From assembly GCA_038040385.1 (NCBI GenBank), contig JBBPII010000003.1, forward strand, positions 344,219 to 408,218: a stretch of DNA of 64,000 nt. The letters run 5' to 3'. This document shows, one piece after another, positions 51,922-62,400 of the stretch. The notes under the pieces were generated by a model. The model had not been told where the DNA came from. It did not search any database and was given only the letters and a program-made list of their open reading frames with translations. Position numbers and translations under genes: made by a program. This stretch comes from Gilichinskyi gelida (GTDB lineage: Bacteria; Acidobacteriota; Thermoanaerobaculia; Gp7-AA8). The stretch's first letter is position 1; every line of letters starts with the position of its first letter.

Positions 51922-52389
51922 ATGATCGAGCGGTTGCAGAACGATGACGACGCGCGCGCCTGCGCCGCCATGATGTGCGCGACCGATCCGTGGATCACCA
52001 TCGGGCGCACCTTCGACGAATGCTTGATCGCCGTCACCGACCCCACGCGCGAGGTGTGGGTGGCGCGCGAGGACGGCGCCGTGCGCGGCTTCATCATCAT
52101 CAACATGCGCGGCGCGTTCATCGGCTACATCCAGACCGTCTGCGTCGACGCCGGCGCGCGCGGCATCGGACTCGGAACGCAACTGGTCGCCTTCGCTGAA
52201 GAGCGGATTTTTCGGGAGACTCCGAACGTGTTCCTCTGCGTCTCGTCGTTCAACCCCCGCGCCCGCGCGCTGTACGAGCGTCTGGGATATGAAGTCGTTG
52301 GCGAGCTGAAGGACTACATCATTCCCGGCGCGTCGGAGATACTGATGCGCAAGACCGTCGGACCACTACGGCCGAAATCGACGACATGA
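51922..52389 (+). CDS. GNAT-family N-acetyltransferase
   Basis: 155 residues from ATG at 51922 (MIERLQNDDDARACAAMM); an upstream in-frame start would overlap the DinB start. Acetyl-CoA-binding motif A: VCVDAGARGIGLGTQLVAFAEE; then VSSFNPRARALYERLGYEVVGE, the usual motif B of RimI-like enzymes. Target amine unknown. The stop overlaps the kinase ATG by four bases (ATGA), suggesting coupled translation. Confidence 0.88.
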   Translation: MIERLQNDDDARACAAMMCATDPWITIGRTFDECLIAVTDPTREVWVAREDGAVRGFIIINMRGAFIGYIQTVCVDAGARGIGLGTQLVAFAEERIFRETPNVFLCVSSFNPRARALYERLGYEVVGELKDYIIPGASEILMRKTVGPLRPKSTT

Positions 52390-54014
52390 CCTCCCGCAAA
52401 CTGATCTGCGATCGCGCCGCCACCACCCCCACCACGCTCGACTCGGCCGGAAAACCACGCCCGCTGCCCGACGACCTTCTGCGCGAAGCCTCGCAGCGCC
52501 TCGGCATCATGGGACTGCTCGGCGCGACGCTCTGGATCACCGGGACCGTTCTGGGCCACTTTGCCGCGGTGGCGATGGGCGCGTCGCCCGAGCTGGACGG
52601 CTCGCATGCCATCTCCGCGGCCAGCGCAGCGATCTCCCTCGGGCTTTTTTTCTACACCCGGGTGAGCGAACGCAATCCCCGCTTCATCCTCGACCTCGGC
52701 CTGGCCTACATGGTGCTCACCGCGGTGGCCCTCGGCATGACCTTTCACTGGCAACCCATGCCCGCCCACATGCCGATCTTCCCGATGATCACCTGGATCG
52801 GCGCGGTGGTGGTGATGTTCGCGGCGATCGTCCCGAGCCCACCGATGAAGACGCTCGTCGCATCGCTCATCGCCGCTTCCATGAATCCCCTCGGCATGCT
52901 GATCGCCAAGGCGCGGGGGCTGTGGGACTTCGGGCCGATCAGCAATGTCCTGGTGATGCACTATCCCGACTTCCTCCTCGTCGGCGTCGCCGTGGTGATC
53001 GCCCACGTCCACACCAAGCTCGGACGGCACGTGGCGAAGGCACGGGAGATGGGGAGCTATCACCTCGGCGAGCTCCTCGGGCGCGGCGGAATGGGCGAGG
53101 TCTACAAGGCGACGCATCGCATGCTGGCGCGCCCCGCGGCCATCAAGTTGATCCGACCGGAGATGCTCGGCGCGCAGAACGGTGAGTCGGCGCAGATCAC
53201 GCTGCAGCGCTTCCGGCGCGAAGCGGAGGCCGCGGCCAACCTGCGCTCGCCGCACACCGTCGAGCTGTACGACTTCGGCGTCACGGGCGACCAGACCATG
53301 TACTTCGTCATGGAAATGCTCGACGGGATGAACCTGGACACGCTGATCCGCAAGCACGGCGCGCTGCCGGCCGGGCGGGCGATCTTCATCCTCCGCCAGG
53401 CCTGCCAGTCGCTCGAGGAAGCGCACGCCCGCGGCCTCGTTCATCGCGACATCAAGCCGGCCAACATCCATGTCGGCCGCCTCGGACTGCAGCACGACTT
53501 CGTGAAGGTGCTCGACTTCGGGCTGGTGAAGTCGGTGGCCGCGGCCGACACCGAACAGTCGCTGGCCACCGCCGCCGGTCTGACGCCGGGGACGCCCGCG
53601 TACATGTCGCCGGAGATGGTTCTCGGCGAGGCCGTCGACGCCCGCGCCGACATCTACGCCCTGGGCTGCGTCGCCTACTACCTGCTCACCGGTGCGTTGG
53701 TCTTCGAATCGAGCAGCGTCGCGCAGGCCGTCGCCATGACCTTGCGCGACGAACCCATCCCGCCGTCGCGGCGCACGAAGAATCCCATCCCGCCCGCCCT
53801 CGAGGCGGCGGTGCTGGCATGCCTGGCAAAGAAGCGCGACGGCCGTCCACGCAGCGCCGCGGAACTGAGCGTCCGGCTGGCGGCGATCGCGACGTCGCCG
53901 TGGGGCGAGGACGAGGCGCGGCGGTGGTGGGACGACGTCGGCGCCGACTTCGCGATCGACGACAACGTGCTCAGCCACACCGACAGCTTCATCGCCACGG
54001 CGCTGAAGCAATAG
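52386..54014 (+). CDS. Membrane Ser/Thr protein kinase with N-terminal six-helix domain
   Basis: 542 residues. About six membrane helices (39-60, 75-92, 101-120, 133-150, 155-175, 190-207) precede a cytoplasmic Hanks-type kinase: glycine loop GRGGMGEVYKA, Lys254, HRDIKPAN (Asp355, Asn360), DFG (Asp377) and GTPAYMSPE. Usual bacterial kinases have the kinase first and the membrane segment after; here the order is reversed, with a multi-helix sensor-like N-terminus. The TAG stop is formed by the 21-bp palindrome at 54010. Confidence 0.9.
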   Translation: MTSRKLICDRAATTPTTLDSAGKPRPLPDDLLREASQRLGIMGLLGATLWITGTVLGHFAAVAMGASPELDGSHAISAASAAISLGLFFYTRVSERNPRFILDLGLAYMVLTAVALGMTFHWQPMPAHMPIFPMITWIGAVVVMFAAIVPSPPMKTLVASLIAASMNPLGMLIAKARGLWDFGPISNVLVMHYPDFLLVGVAVVIAHVHTKLGRHVAKAREMGSYHLGELLGRGGMGEVYKATHRMLARPAAIKLIRPEMLGAQNGESAQITLQRFRREAEAAANLRSPHTVELYDFGVTGDQTMYFVMEMLDGMNLDTLIRKHGALPAGRAIFILRQACQSLEEAHARGLVHRDIKPANIHVGRLGLQHDFVKVLDFGLVKSVAAADTEQSLATAAGLTPGTPAYMSPEMVLGEAVDARADIYALGCVAYYLLTGALVFESSSVAQAVAMTLRDEPIPPSRRTKNPIPPALEAAVLACLAKKRDGRPRSAAELSVRLAAIATSPWGEDEARRWWDDVGADFAIDDNVLSHTDSFIATALKQ

Positions 54015-54030
54015 TACTAATCGTACTATT
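54010..54030. repeat. 21-bp AT-rich palindrome, family E copy 3
   Basis: AATAGTACT-AAT-CGTACTATT (one mismatch between the arms). It holds the TAG stop codons of both convergent genes, the kinase on the plus strand and the hydrolase on the minus strand. Confidence 0.88.
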
Positions 54031-55732
54031 TGCCCGCCACGCGCTTCCCCGGCACATCCCGCCCGCCCTGGTGCAGAGTGAGCGAGCTGCCGTCCGCCGC
54101 GAAGGTGATCTTCGCCGGCACCAGCAACAGGTGGAACTCGGTCGGCGAGTCGGCGGCCATCTCGAACTTTGGCTGCCCGGTGGCCTGCCCGAAAAGCGTG
54201 TCGCCTTCTCGGGTGACGACGATGCTGAAGCTGGGCGCGAGCTCGTATGTCCCGACGTACTTGTCGAGCGTCGCCGCGTCGATCTTCCCCGGCGGATTCT
54301 CCAGCCGCTGGAGCGCCTCGACGCCGCTGGTGTTTTGCGGATTGAGCTCGATGGACTTCTTGTAGTTGGCGATGGCCAGGTCGCGGTCGCCGTGCACCGC
54401 GTACGCCTCGGCCAGGCTGTCGTAGACGTTCCACGACTTCGGATACGCCTCGACGTTGAGGAGGAAGACGTCGATGGCGTCGGTCACCCGCCCGCGCTGC
54501 AGCAGCGTGTATCCGAGGCGATTCAATTCCGGCTCGCTGAAGTCGAACGTCTGCGGCGACTTCGTTTTCAGCTCCCGATAGCGGGCGATGGCTTGGCGCG
54601 CGTCGCCGGTGGCGAGGGTCTTCATCAGCTCATCGACCAGCGACGCCTTCGGTGCCGGCGGCTCGATGCCGCGCAGGACGTCGAGGATTCCCTTCGCTGC
54701 GGCGTCGAGCTTGTCGCCGCGCGAGGTGTTGTCGAGCAGGACGACCAGGTCCTGGGTGTCCGGCAGCCGGATCTCCACAGTGCTGAAGCCGTTGATGCCG
54801 CCGTTGTGGGAGATGGTCGCCACCTCGGTCTTGTCATCGTCGAGCTTCATCTTCCGCACTCCCCAGCCGAACGCGTAGTTCTGCATGACCGGAGTGAACA
54901 TGGTCGTTTTCAGATCCGCGGCGAGGAGCTTGTCGGTGTAGAGCGCGCGGTCCCACTTGAAGAGATCGTCGACCGTCGAATACAGCGAGCCCGCGGCGTA
55001 CGGAATCGACATGTCGAGATACGGCGCGTTCTCGTAGCCGTTCGGCGTGAGCTGGTAGCCGGTGGCGCGTTTGGGGAGGATGGTGTTGAAGTGGTCGTAG
55101 CCGCTGTCCTTCATCCCCAGCGGGTCGAAGATCCGCTCCTTCAGCGCCTGCTCGTATGTCTTGCCGGTGACGCTCTCGATGATCGCGCCGAGGAGGAAGT
55201 AGCCGGAGTTGTCGTAGAGCCACTTCGAACCGGGCTCGAACTCGAGATCGTTGCTGGTGTACTTCTTGACGAAGTCGGCGACGGTGTACGGATCGCGCGA
55301 TTCGTTCTGGAAGAATCCCGGAGCGCTGGTGTAACTCGGGATACCCGAGGTGTGCGTGAGCAGATGGCGCACGGTGACCTTGCCGCCGGTATCTTTGCGG
55401 TAGTCGGGCAGGTAGGCGGTGACCTTCTCGTCGAGATTGATCTTCCCTTCGCCGACGAGCTGCATGATCACCATCGACGTGAACTGCTTGGTGATCGATC
55501 CGAGCCGGAACTTCGTATCGGGTCCGTTCGGGATCTGCCACTCCATGTTGGCCAGCCCGTAGCCCTTGCGAAGAATGACTTTCCCGTTCTCGGCGACCAG
55601 CGCCGATCCGTTGAAGTAGCGCTGCTTGTTGTACGCCGCGAGCAGCGCGTCGATCTTGTCCGCGTGGGTGGCGGCGAAGATCGAGGAGGGAAGGAGCAGA
55701 GCGAGAGCGAGAAGACGAAGGGTTTTGGACAT
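54026..55732 (-). CDS. Serine beta-lactamase-like hydrolase with TPRs
   Basis: 568 residues from ATG at 55732, which gives a signal peptide (LRLLALALLLPSSIFA); the open frame upstream reads through a repeat. Class C beta-lactamase/DD-peptidase fold: nucleophile S-x-x-K at SITK (Ser79, Lys82), Y-x-N at YDN (Tyr173, Asn175) and HNGG. After ~385 come TPR-like helices (AIDVFLLNVEAYP, LAIANYKKSIELNP) and a beta-rich C-terminal domain (YVGTYELAPSFSIVVTREG). Probably a periplasmic esterase or peptidase; antibiotic resistance cannot be inferred. Confidence 0.85.
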   Translation of the reverse strand: MSKTLRLLALALLLPSSIFAATHADKIDALLAAYNKQRYFNGSALVAENGKVILRKGYGLANMEWQIPNGPDTKFRLGSITKQFTSMVIMQLVGEGKINLDEKVTAYLPDYRKDTGGKVTVRHLLTHTSGIPSYTSAPGFFQNESRDPYTVADFVKKYTSNDLEFEPGSKWLYDNSGYFLLGAIIESVTGKTYEQALKERIFDPLGMKDSGYDHFNTILPKRATGYQLTPNGYENAPYLDMSIPYAAGSLYSTVDDLFKWDRALYTDKLLAADLKTTMFTPVMQNYAFGWGVRKMKLDDDKTEVATISHNGGINGFSTVEIRLPDTQDLVVLLDNTSRGDKLDAAAKGILDVLRGIEPPAPKASLVDELMKTLATGDARQAIARYRELKTKSPQTFDFSEPELNRLGYTLLQRGRVTDAIDVFLLNVEAYPKSWNVYDSLAEAYAVHGDRDLAIANYKKSIELNPQNTSGVEALQRLENPPGKIDAATLDKYVGTYELAPSFSIVVTREGDTLFGQATGQPKFEMAADSPTEFHLLLVPAKITFAADGSSLTLHQGGRDVPGKRVAGK

Positions 55733-55746
55733 GGGGCGATTGTAGT

Positions 55747-55800
55747 GGAGCGCCGGCGTCCCCGCCGGCTGGCCGGGCGCCGTCCCGGCGCCCACGTTCC
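55747..55800. repeat. Palindromic repeat, family A copy 4
   Basis: GGAGCGCCGGCGTCCCCGCC... to ...GGCGCCCACGTTCC, hairpins gccggcgtccccgccggc and gggcgccgtcccggcgccc. Between the phosphatase stop and the hydrolase start on the minus strand. Confidence 0.82.
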
Positions 55801-55802
55801 GC

Positions 55803-58133
55803 CTACGCCCTCACCCGCACCACGACGAACGTCACGTCGTCGTTGGGGGGCTGGTCGCCGTGCCAGCGCTGGGCGGCGGCGGCGAGGGCGGCGATCACGC
55901 CGTCGGCGTCGGGGGCGGTGGCGGCGGCGGTGAACTCCTGCTGCGCGGCGACGTAGCCAAGTTGCTGTCCGCCTTCGTTGAGCAGCTCGGGGAAGCCGTC
56001 GGTCATGAACAGCACGGTATCGCCGGGCTCGAGGTCGAGGGCCAGGTCGGAGTAGTCGGCACCGAGGGTGCCGAGCGGCGTGGCGGCGAAGGCCACCTCC
56101 TCCACGTTTCCGGTCGCGGCGCGGTGCACGTATGCCGGCGGCATTCCGGCCGAGGCGACGGTCATACGGGTGCCTTCCAGCCGCGCCAGGACCAGGGCCA
56201 TGGCCATGCGGCCAAGGTCCATCCGCTTGATGGTCTCCGCGGCGTCGTGGAGAAAGGCGGATGGTGCCCCCCCGCCCGCGTAGTCGGAGAAGAGCGTCTT
56301 GATGACGGTGACCATCGTCCCGGCCTTCGCGCCGTGGCCGGTGGCGTCGCCGATGGTGACCGACAGCAGTCCGTTCGCGCCGACATGGAAGTCGTAGTAG
56401 TCGCCGCCCACTTCCGTCGCCGTCTGCGTGTAGACGGCGACGTCGTATCGGTCGCTCGACGGCACGCTCTTCGGCAGCATGGAAAGCTGGAAGCGCCGCG
56501 CCTCCTCGAGCTCCACTGACTTCCGGTCGTACTCCACGGCGAGCAGCCGCTGCTGGATCTCCTGATCCTTCCGCGCCCGCTCCTGCTCGATGATGGTCTG
56601 CTGCTGCACGCTCAAGTCCTGCGCCATTCGATTGAACGCGCCGGCGAGCTGCCCGAACTCGTTGCTCGACGTCACCGGAAGGCGGGTGGTCAGATCGCCG
56701 TGCGCGATGCGGTCGGCGCCGGCGCTGACGAGCTTCACGTCGCGCGTGATGTGGTTGGCGATGGGAACGATGCCGATCAGAGCGATGAACACCAGCCCCA
56801 TGCCGTAGCCGAAGTTCTTCGCCGCGGTCTTGCGCAGGGCGTCGAAGGTGTCGCCGACAGGCCGCGCCACGCCGATGCGCAATCCGCTCTGCGGGTCGAA
56901 GTTGAAGGCCACCACCCAGTTGGGGATGTCGTCGACGCGCAGCGTCTCTTTCAGCCGCTTCAGCAGACCGATGGTCTCGAGGGTCTTCTTGTCGTCGGCG
57001 GTGCGGGTGTAGACGTTGCCGTCGCGGTCGACGGCGAAGGCGATCTCATCGCGATCGGCCGCGCCGCCGAGGACGCGCTTGATCACCTCTTCGGTGCTCA
57101 CCTGCGCGCTCACCCGCCCGATCACCTCGCCCTCCCTGCGCATCGGGACGTTCAGGCGATGCCCGAAGAGGAGGGTGGCCTGCTTCTGCCGCACCTTCAG
57201 CCGCTCTTTCTCTTCCGGCGTGATCTTCTTGACCACCGCCACTTTCGGCACCGGGGCGACGGCCGGCGCAGACTCCACCTTCGCCGCGGCCTGCACTTCC
57301 GCCGCAGCATCGGCCGCATCCGCGGCGATCTCCGCGCGGTCCTGCGCCGCTTCCTGCGCGTCTTCCAGCGCCTCGACGCGCGTCTCTTCCGTCTTCTCGG
57401 CGCCGCGCTCTTGCCGGCGCACTCTTCGCGCGTCCGCCCGCCCCTTCCGCGCCGCCTCCAACTGCTTCTGGAACTCGGCGGAGGTCCTCTTCATGTTGGC
57501 GTCGAAGGCCACCTGAACGGTCTTCAACTGTTTCTGCAGCTCCTCCCGCTGCTCCGGCGTCATCGACTTCCAGTTCTGCCCGAGCTGCACGCTGAGGCGC
57601 GTGATCTCTTTCAGTTGCGCGCGTTCTTCATCGGTCCAGGAGAATCGCGGCGTGGCCGGAGGGTCGGGGACGTCGATGACGAACGCCTCGTCGAACTGCG
57701 GGTCGGGGTCGGGATCGGCGTCCGACGCGTCGGGCGGCGCCGGGGGCGGGACCGGCGCCGCACGCGGCGCGGCCCGAGGCGAGGCCTGGGCCACCTGGAC
57801 GTGCACCGGGTGCGGGAACGGATGGATCTCGAGCGAGTCGACGAGCGACGCCGCGTCGCCCATGGCCATCATGACGTTGCCGACGAGCGCCCTGCGGGAG
57901 CTCTCGCCCATGTCGCGCAGCGGCAGCGCGGAGACCTCCGCCAATCGCTGCTCGAGGTCGGTGCGGATCGACGCCAGCCGCGTGTCCATCTGCCGCGTCA
58001 GCGTCGCCGCCTCGCGCTGGTACGCCGTCTCCACCGCCTCGCGCGACGTGTGATACGAGTAGCCGACGATCGCCGTCAGCGGCAGGATCGACAGTAAAAA
58101 CGAGGCGATGACGAGTTGAGTACGGATTCTCAC
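55803..58133 (-). CDS. Membrane HAMP-SpoIIE (PP2C-type) serine phosphatase
   Basis: 776 residues from GTG at 58133 (VRIRTQLVIASFLL); no ribosome binding site seen, but no other start fits between here and nagZ. TM1 (~6-25), a large periplasmic region with a Pro/Ala/Asp linker and a long charged coiled coil, a Cache-like segment (~340-430), TM2, a HAMP domain (ADRIAHGDLTTRLPV) and a C-terminal SpoIIE phosphatase with EVGGDYYDF, GDATGHG and FMTDGFPE metal ligands. RsbU-like proteins of this design dephosphorylate anti-anti-sigma factors in response to envelope signals; no partner genes are adjacent. Confidence 0.88.
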   Translation of the reverse strand: MRIRTQLVIASFLLSILPLTAIVGYSYHTSREAVETAYQREAATLTRQMDTRLASIRTDLEQRLAEVSALPLRDMGESSRRALVGNVMMAMGDAASLVDSLEIHPFPHPVHVQVAQASPRAAPRAAPVPPPAPPDASDADPDPDPQFDEAFVIDVPDPPATPRFSWTDEERAQLKEITRLSVQLGQNWKSMTPEQREELQKQLKTVQVAFDANMKRTSAEFQKQLEAARKGRADARRVRRQERGAEKTEETRVEALEDAQEAAQDRAEIAADAADAAAEVQAAAKVESAPAVAPVPKVAVVKKITPEEKERLKVRQKQATLLFGHRLNVPMRREGEVIGRVSAQVSTEEVIKRVLGGAADRDEIAFAVDRDGNVYTRTADDKKTLETIGLLKRLKETLRVDDIPNWVVAFNFDPQSGLRIGVARPVGDTFDALRKTAAKNFGYGMGLVFIALIGIVPIANHITRDVKLVSAGADRIAHGDLTTRLPVTSSNEFGQLAGAFNRMAQDLSVQQQTIIEQERARKDQEIQQRLLAVEYDRKSVELEEARRFQLSMLPKSVPSSDRYDVAVYTQTATEVGGDYYDFHVGANGLLSVTIGDATGHGAKAGTMVTVIKTLFSDYAGGGAPSAFLHDAAETIKRMDLGRMAMALVLARLEGTRMTVASAGMPPAYVHRAATGNVEEVAFAATPLGTLGADYSDLALDLEPGDTVLFMTDGFPELLNEGGQQLGYVAAQQEFTAAATAPDADGVIAALAAAAQRWHGDQPPNDDVTFVVVRVRA

Positions 58134-58194
58134 GACTTTGGTGTAAGACGAAGTTTTTCGTAAAAGGTTTGGGAACGAAGTGCTCAGGACTTTC

Positions 58195-59358
58195 TTACGT
58201 CCACTCTTCCCTCCCCGTCCGCCCCCCCGGCTTCCGCGAATTCTTGCGGCGGTCTTCGTCCGGCACGTAGATCTCGCGCGGTGGGCGGGTCTTCTCGAAC
58301 TCGTCGACGAAGCGCGTGGCTTCGTCGATGACGGCGTCGAAGCTCGCCGGCGGCGGGGCGCTCTGCCGCAACCGCTCGACATGCGCGCGGTATTTTTCAG
58401 CGCGCGCGCACGCCTCGGCGAACCGCGCGCCGTACGCGGCGTCGCGCGCGGCGGTCTCGCGAACGTGACGCTGCAGGGCGGGGACGCGCTCGATGTGGCT
58501 GCAGAAGAGGACCACGTCGTTGCCGGCCATCAGCGCCCGGTCGGTGATCGACTCGTACGATCCGAGGTCGGAGACGGAGTGCATCTCCATGTCGTCGGTG
58601 ACCGCGAGGCCGTCGAAGCCGGCGACCTCGCGCAGCAGCTCAGTGGTGATGCGGCGGCTGAGCGTGGCCGGCAAGTCGGCCTCGTCGATCCGCGGATAGG
58701 TGCCGTGTCCGATCATGATCGCCCCCGCTTCGTTGCCGAGGCGGGCGAAGGGGACCAGGTCGCGGCGCGCCAGCTCGTCGAGCGAGACGTCGATGACCGT
58801 CGCGCCGTAGTGCGGGTCGGCCGAGCCGGTGCCGATACCGGGGAAGTGTTTGAGGCAAGTGGCGACGCCGGCGCCGTGCACGCCGCGCATGAATGCTCCC
58901 GCCAGCTCGACGACACTTTCCGGGTCGCCGCCGAACGTGCGCCGCTCCAGTCCCTTCGGCGACTCGGTCGCCCGGACGTCGACCACCGGCGCGAGGTCGA
59001 CGTCGATGTCGAAGTAGCGCAGCGCCATCCCGATCACCCGGCCGAACCACTGCGACAGTTCCGCCGGGCGCTCCCCTTCGCCGAAGGTCTCCGCGCTCGG
59101 CAGGCCGGGGATGAGGTGCCGCAGTCGATCGACGCGTCCCCCCTCCTCATCGATCATGAAGAGCGGCGGGACTTTCGCCAGCGACTTGACCTCGCGGACC
59201 AGCTCGCGGAACTGCTTCGGGTCGGCGATGTTGCGCCCGAAGAGCACAACGGCGTACGGCGTGGTGTCGCGGAGAATGCGGCGCTCGAGGTCGGTCAGCG
59301 TCTTGCCGGTGATGCCGATGCCGAGGAGGTCGTGAGGCATGTGGGGGGATCGTAACAT
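58195..59358 (-). CDS. nagZ: Beta-N-acetylhexosaminidase (GH3, NagZ-like)
   Basis: 387 residues from ATG at 59358 (ATG at 59340, MPHDLLGIGITG, is as likely). GH3 marks: LFGRNIADPKQF, PPLFMIDEEGGRVDRL, the loop KHFPGIGTGSADPH, and the nucleophile Asp in AVTDDMEM. Typical NagZ has KHFPGHG; the first loop His is Ile here, while the catalytic Asp-x-His (DPH) is kept. NagZ removes GlcNAc from muropeptides in peptidoglycan recycling. The C-terminal 30 residues are charged and non-conserved. Confidence 0.88.
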   Translation of the reverse strand: MLRSPHMPHDLLGIGITGKTLTDLERRILRDTTPYAVVLFGRNIADPKQFRELVREVKSLAKVPPLFMIDEEGGRVDRLRHLIPGLPSAETFGEGERPAELSQWFGRVIGMALRYFDIDVDLAPVVDVRATESPKGLERRTFGGDPESVVELAGAFMRGVHGAGVATCLKHFPGIGTGSADPHYGATVIDVSLDELARRDLVPFARLGNEAGAIMIGHGTYPRIDEADLPATLSRRITTELLREVAGFDGLAVTDDMEMHSVSDLGSYESITDRALMAGNDVVLFCSHIERVPALQRHVRETAARDAAYGARFAEACARAEKYRAHVERLRQSAPPPASFDAVIDEATRFVDEFEKTRPPREIYVPDEDRRKNSRKPGGRTGREEWT

Positions 59359-59359
59359 T

Positions 59360-59430
59360 GGGGTTGCGGGGTCTCGGGGTCTCGCGGTGTTTCGCTGCGA
59401 GACCTCGCGACCCCGAGACCTCGCAACCCC
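59360..59430. repeat. Palindromic repeat, family C copy 2
   Basis: GGGGTTGCGGGGTCTCGGGG... and ...ACCCCGAGACCTCGCAACCCC. It fits exactly between the nagZ ATG and the TAG stop of the LRR gene, whose final G it provides. Confidence 0.85.
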
Positions 59431-62400
59431 TATTCCAACCGCACCAACGAATCCCTGCTCCCGTTATCCGTCACGATGACGAACGGCACCACCGCGCCGC
59501 CGCCGGCGGTGACCTCGATCTGCAATTGCAGGCCGTGCAGGTCGCCGAACTCCGTCTCCCGCGCCGCGCCGGCGATGGAGCGCACCAGGTCTTCGAGCAC
59601 GATCTGCTGGCGCGGGGCGAGATGGAAGTCGCGGGTGATGGTGGCCTTCGCGGCGACGAGCGAGCGCGACTCGATGATCACCACCCTCGCGCGGACCGTG
59701 GCCGTCTGCCCGGCGGTCTCCACGAACCCGTAGCTGGTGCGGAAGGTCGCCGGCGTGGCCGCGGCGACGGTGGCGGCGGTGGAATCGTGGAGGTCGGCGA
59801 ACGTCTGGGTCTGCCCAACGCGCAAGCCGGAGCCGGCGGCGACGACGGGAATCGCGGAGCCGTACGTCCCCTTGCCCAGGCGTTGGCTGCGCGCGGTGAC
59901 CACGACGCTGCCGCGCGTGGGGTCGATCACGATGTGCGCCGTCGCGCTGGACGCGGCCGCGGCGGCGTCGGTGATGGTGGTGGTCTTCTTCGGATCGAGG
60001 ATCACTTCGCGCTCGCCCGCCACGTTGCCGGCGGCGTCGAGCACCTGCAGCTTCGCCCGCGCCTCGGTCGATCCGGGGTTGAAGATCGTGACGTCGGTCG
60101 CCGCGCGCGGAGGTCCGGCCGCGTGCAGCACCGGGCGGCGCCGCTTGGTGCCGCCGCCCGCGCCGCCGATGCCGTCGGCCACCGCGATGCGCACGCTCTC
60201 GGTGAGCGCAAACTTGTTCACGCGGCCCCAATCGGCGACGCTCCAGGTGTCGCCGCTGGTCTCGTCGGCGACGCGCGCGTACGCGGCGAGGCGGCCGGTC
60301 GAGCCGGGAGTGAGGACGGCGGTCACGGCACCGGCGGGGACGGTGTCGCGAAGCTCGAGGAGGCCGAGGGCGCCGACCGGCTGGGTGATCGTCGTCCCGA
60401 CCGGCGCGCCGGCGGCGTCGAGGAACTCGACGCGCACATTCGCCGCCGCGCCCGACGTTTCCTGCACGAAGATGTCCGACGGCTTGCGCACGCCGGTGAG
60501 GTAGATCGGTTGCCCGGAGCCGGCGGAACGGTCGGAGCGGAAGACGGGCACGTCGCCGGTGAATGTCCCCTCCGCTTTCAAATTCGTCAGCTTCGCGGCC
60601 ACGGCGACGTTACGCCAGTCGGCGCTGCGGATCTGCAGCGTGCCGACCGAATCGGGCGCGCTGTAGATGTTGGTTACCAGGCTCACCAGGCTCACCGACG
60701 TCGCCGCGGCGACCGAGGGGAGCGTCGCCACTTTGGTCTCCGTCCCGCCGGCGGCGGTGAAATAGAGACGCAAGTCGCCGACGGCTCTGCCGGAAGAGGA
60801 GTTGAGGATGGAGAGGTCGGAGCCGAGCGTGCCGCCCAGTTTCCGCGCCGCGCTGACGCCCGGCGCGAAGAAGGCAACCTCCCCCTGTAGAAGGAACGGC
60901 GCGGTTCCCGGCGTCACCGGCGGCTTGGTGGTGTCGACGACGGTGACCTTCGACACGTTGACTGGCGCGACGTCGAGCGTCTGCGTCTCTCCGGCGACGT
61001 AGACCAGCGTGAGAGTCGCCGTCAGCGCCCCTTCGACGCCGAGCGGACGCCGGGCGCGGACGACGCGGAAGTTGACCGACCCGATTGTGCCCGGCGAGAT
61101 GGTGATCGGCTGCTGGTCGGGCTGTATCCAAGGCTGGTCGGAGACCAGGATGCCGCGGAGGTCCGCGGTGCCGCTGTTGCGGAATTGCGCAATGCCGATG
61201 GAGTCGGAGCCGGGGGCGCCTGCCAGCTCGATCCGCGTGCTGATCGGCGTGGCCACCACGCTTCCCGCCGGCTGTTGCACCGAGAGCAGGATGACGGTGA
61301 CGTAGGTGCCGTCGGCGACGCCGGTGCCGCGAACGGTCGCGTAGCCGTAGTACGTGCCCGGCTGTTTCGGGAGAGTCCGTATGTTGACTACTTTGCTGGC
61401 ACCGGCGCCGAGGGCGAACGTCGCCGGCTCGACGGTGAAGAAGTCGTCGCCGAGCTCCAACTCGACGTTCGTGCCCACGTCGCCGTAGTTCGTCAGGGTG
61501 AAGCTGTCGGCGACCACCTCCACCCCATCGATCTGCACGCTCCCCTGCGGCGCCTCGGTCACCACGACTTCGGCCGGCGCGATGACCCGCGGGCCGGTGC
61601 TCGCCGGAACGCCGGGCGAGAGGTCGCTGACGAGGAGGTTCTGCTGGATGTCGTGCGGGTGGGTGACGGTGCTGACGGTGAAGACGTAGCTGGTCGACGG
61701 ATCGAGGTTGCGGACGATCATCGTGTCGTCCTGCTTCGTTGCGGTGGTGGCGATGACCGACGGCGGGCCGCCCGCGGTCTTCGAGGCGATGACCTGGTAG
61801 CCGCCGTCGTCGTAGACGTACTCGATCGGCGTCCAGGTCAGGGTCGCGCTGCGATCGGTGGTCTGCGTCACGCGGACGTTCGCAGGCGTGACGGTCTGCG
61901 TCTCCGCGAAGTTCGGGCTGTAGTGCTTCCGGTTGAGGAACGCCCGCACCGCGGCGTCGTTGGTGAAGAGAGCGTTGTAGCTGAAGTCGGAGCGCCCGTC
62001 TTCCAACTTGGTGAGCTTGGTGATCTCCGGGGGCACGGGGCCGCGCAGCGCGTTGAAGGAGAGCCCGAGGAACTGGAGGCCGCTCATGTCGCCGATCTGC
62101 GGCGGGATCGTTCCTGTGAAGCGGTTGCCGTACAGCTCCAGCGAGTAGACCTTTTTCAGATTACCGATCTCCGCCGGGATCGTTCCTTCGAGCAGGTTGT
62201 TGGCGAAGACCACGTACTCCGCGTTGGTGAGATTGCCGATCTCGTGCGGCAGCGGGCCGGTGAAGGCGTTGTTGCTGAAGCGCGCGTCGATGACGTTGGT
62301 CAGCACGCCGATGCCGGCCGGAATGGATCCGCTGAGCTGGTTGCCCTCGAAGTTGGCGTACCCGAGGGTGCCGAGACGCGTGAAGTCGGGCAACGGCCCG

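Noticed and set aside
54026..55732. Antibiotic-resistance beta-lactamase
   Set aside because: S-x-x-K and Y-x-N motifs are shared with esterases and peptidases, and the TPR and beta-rich C-terminal parts are not those of known resistance enzymes.
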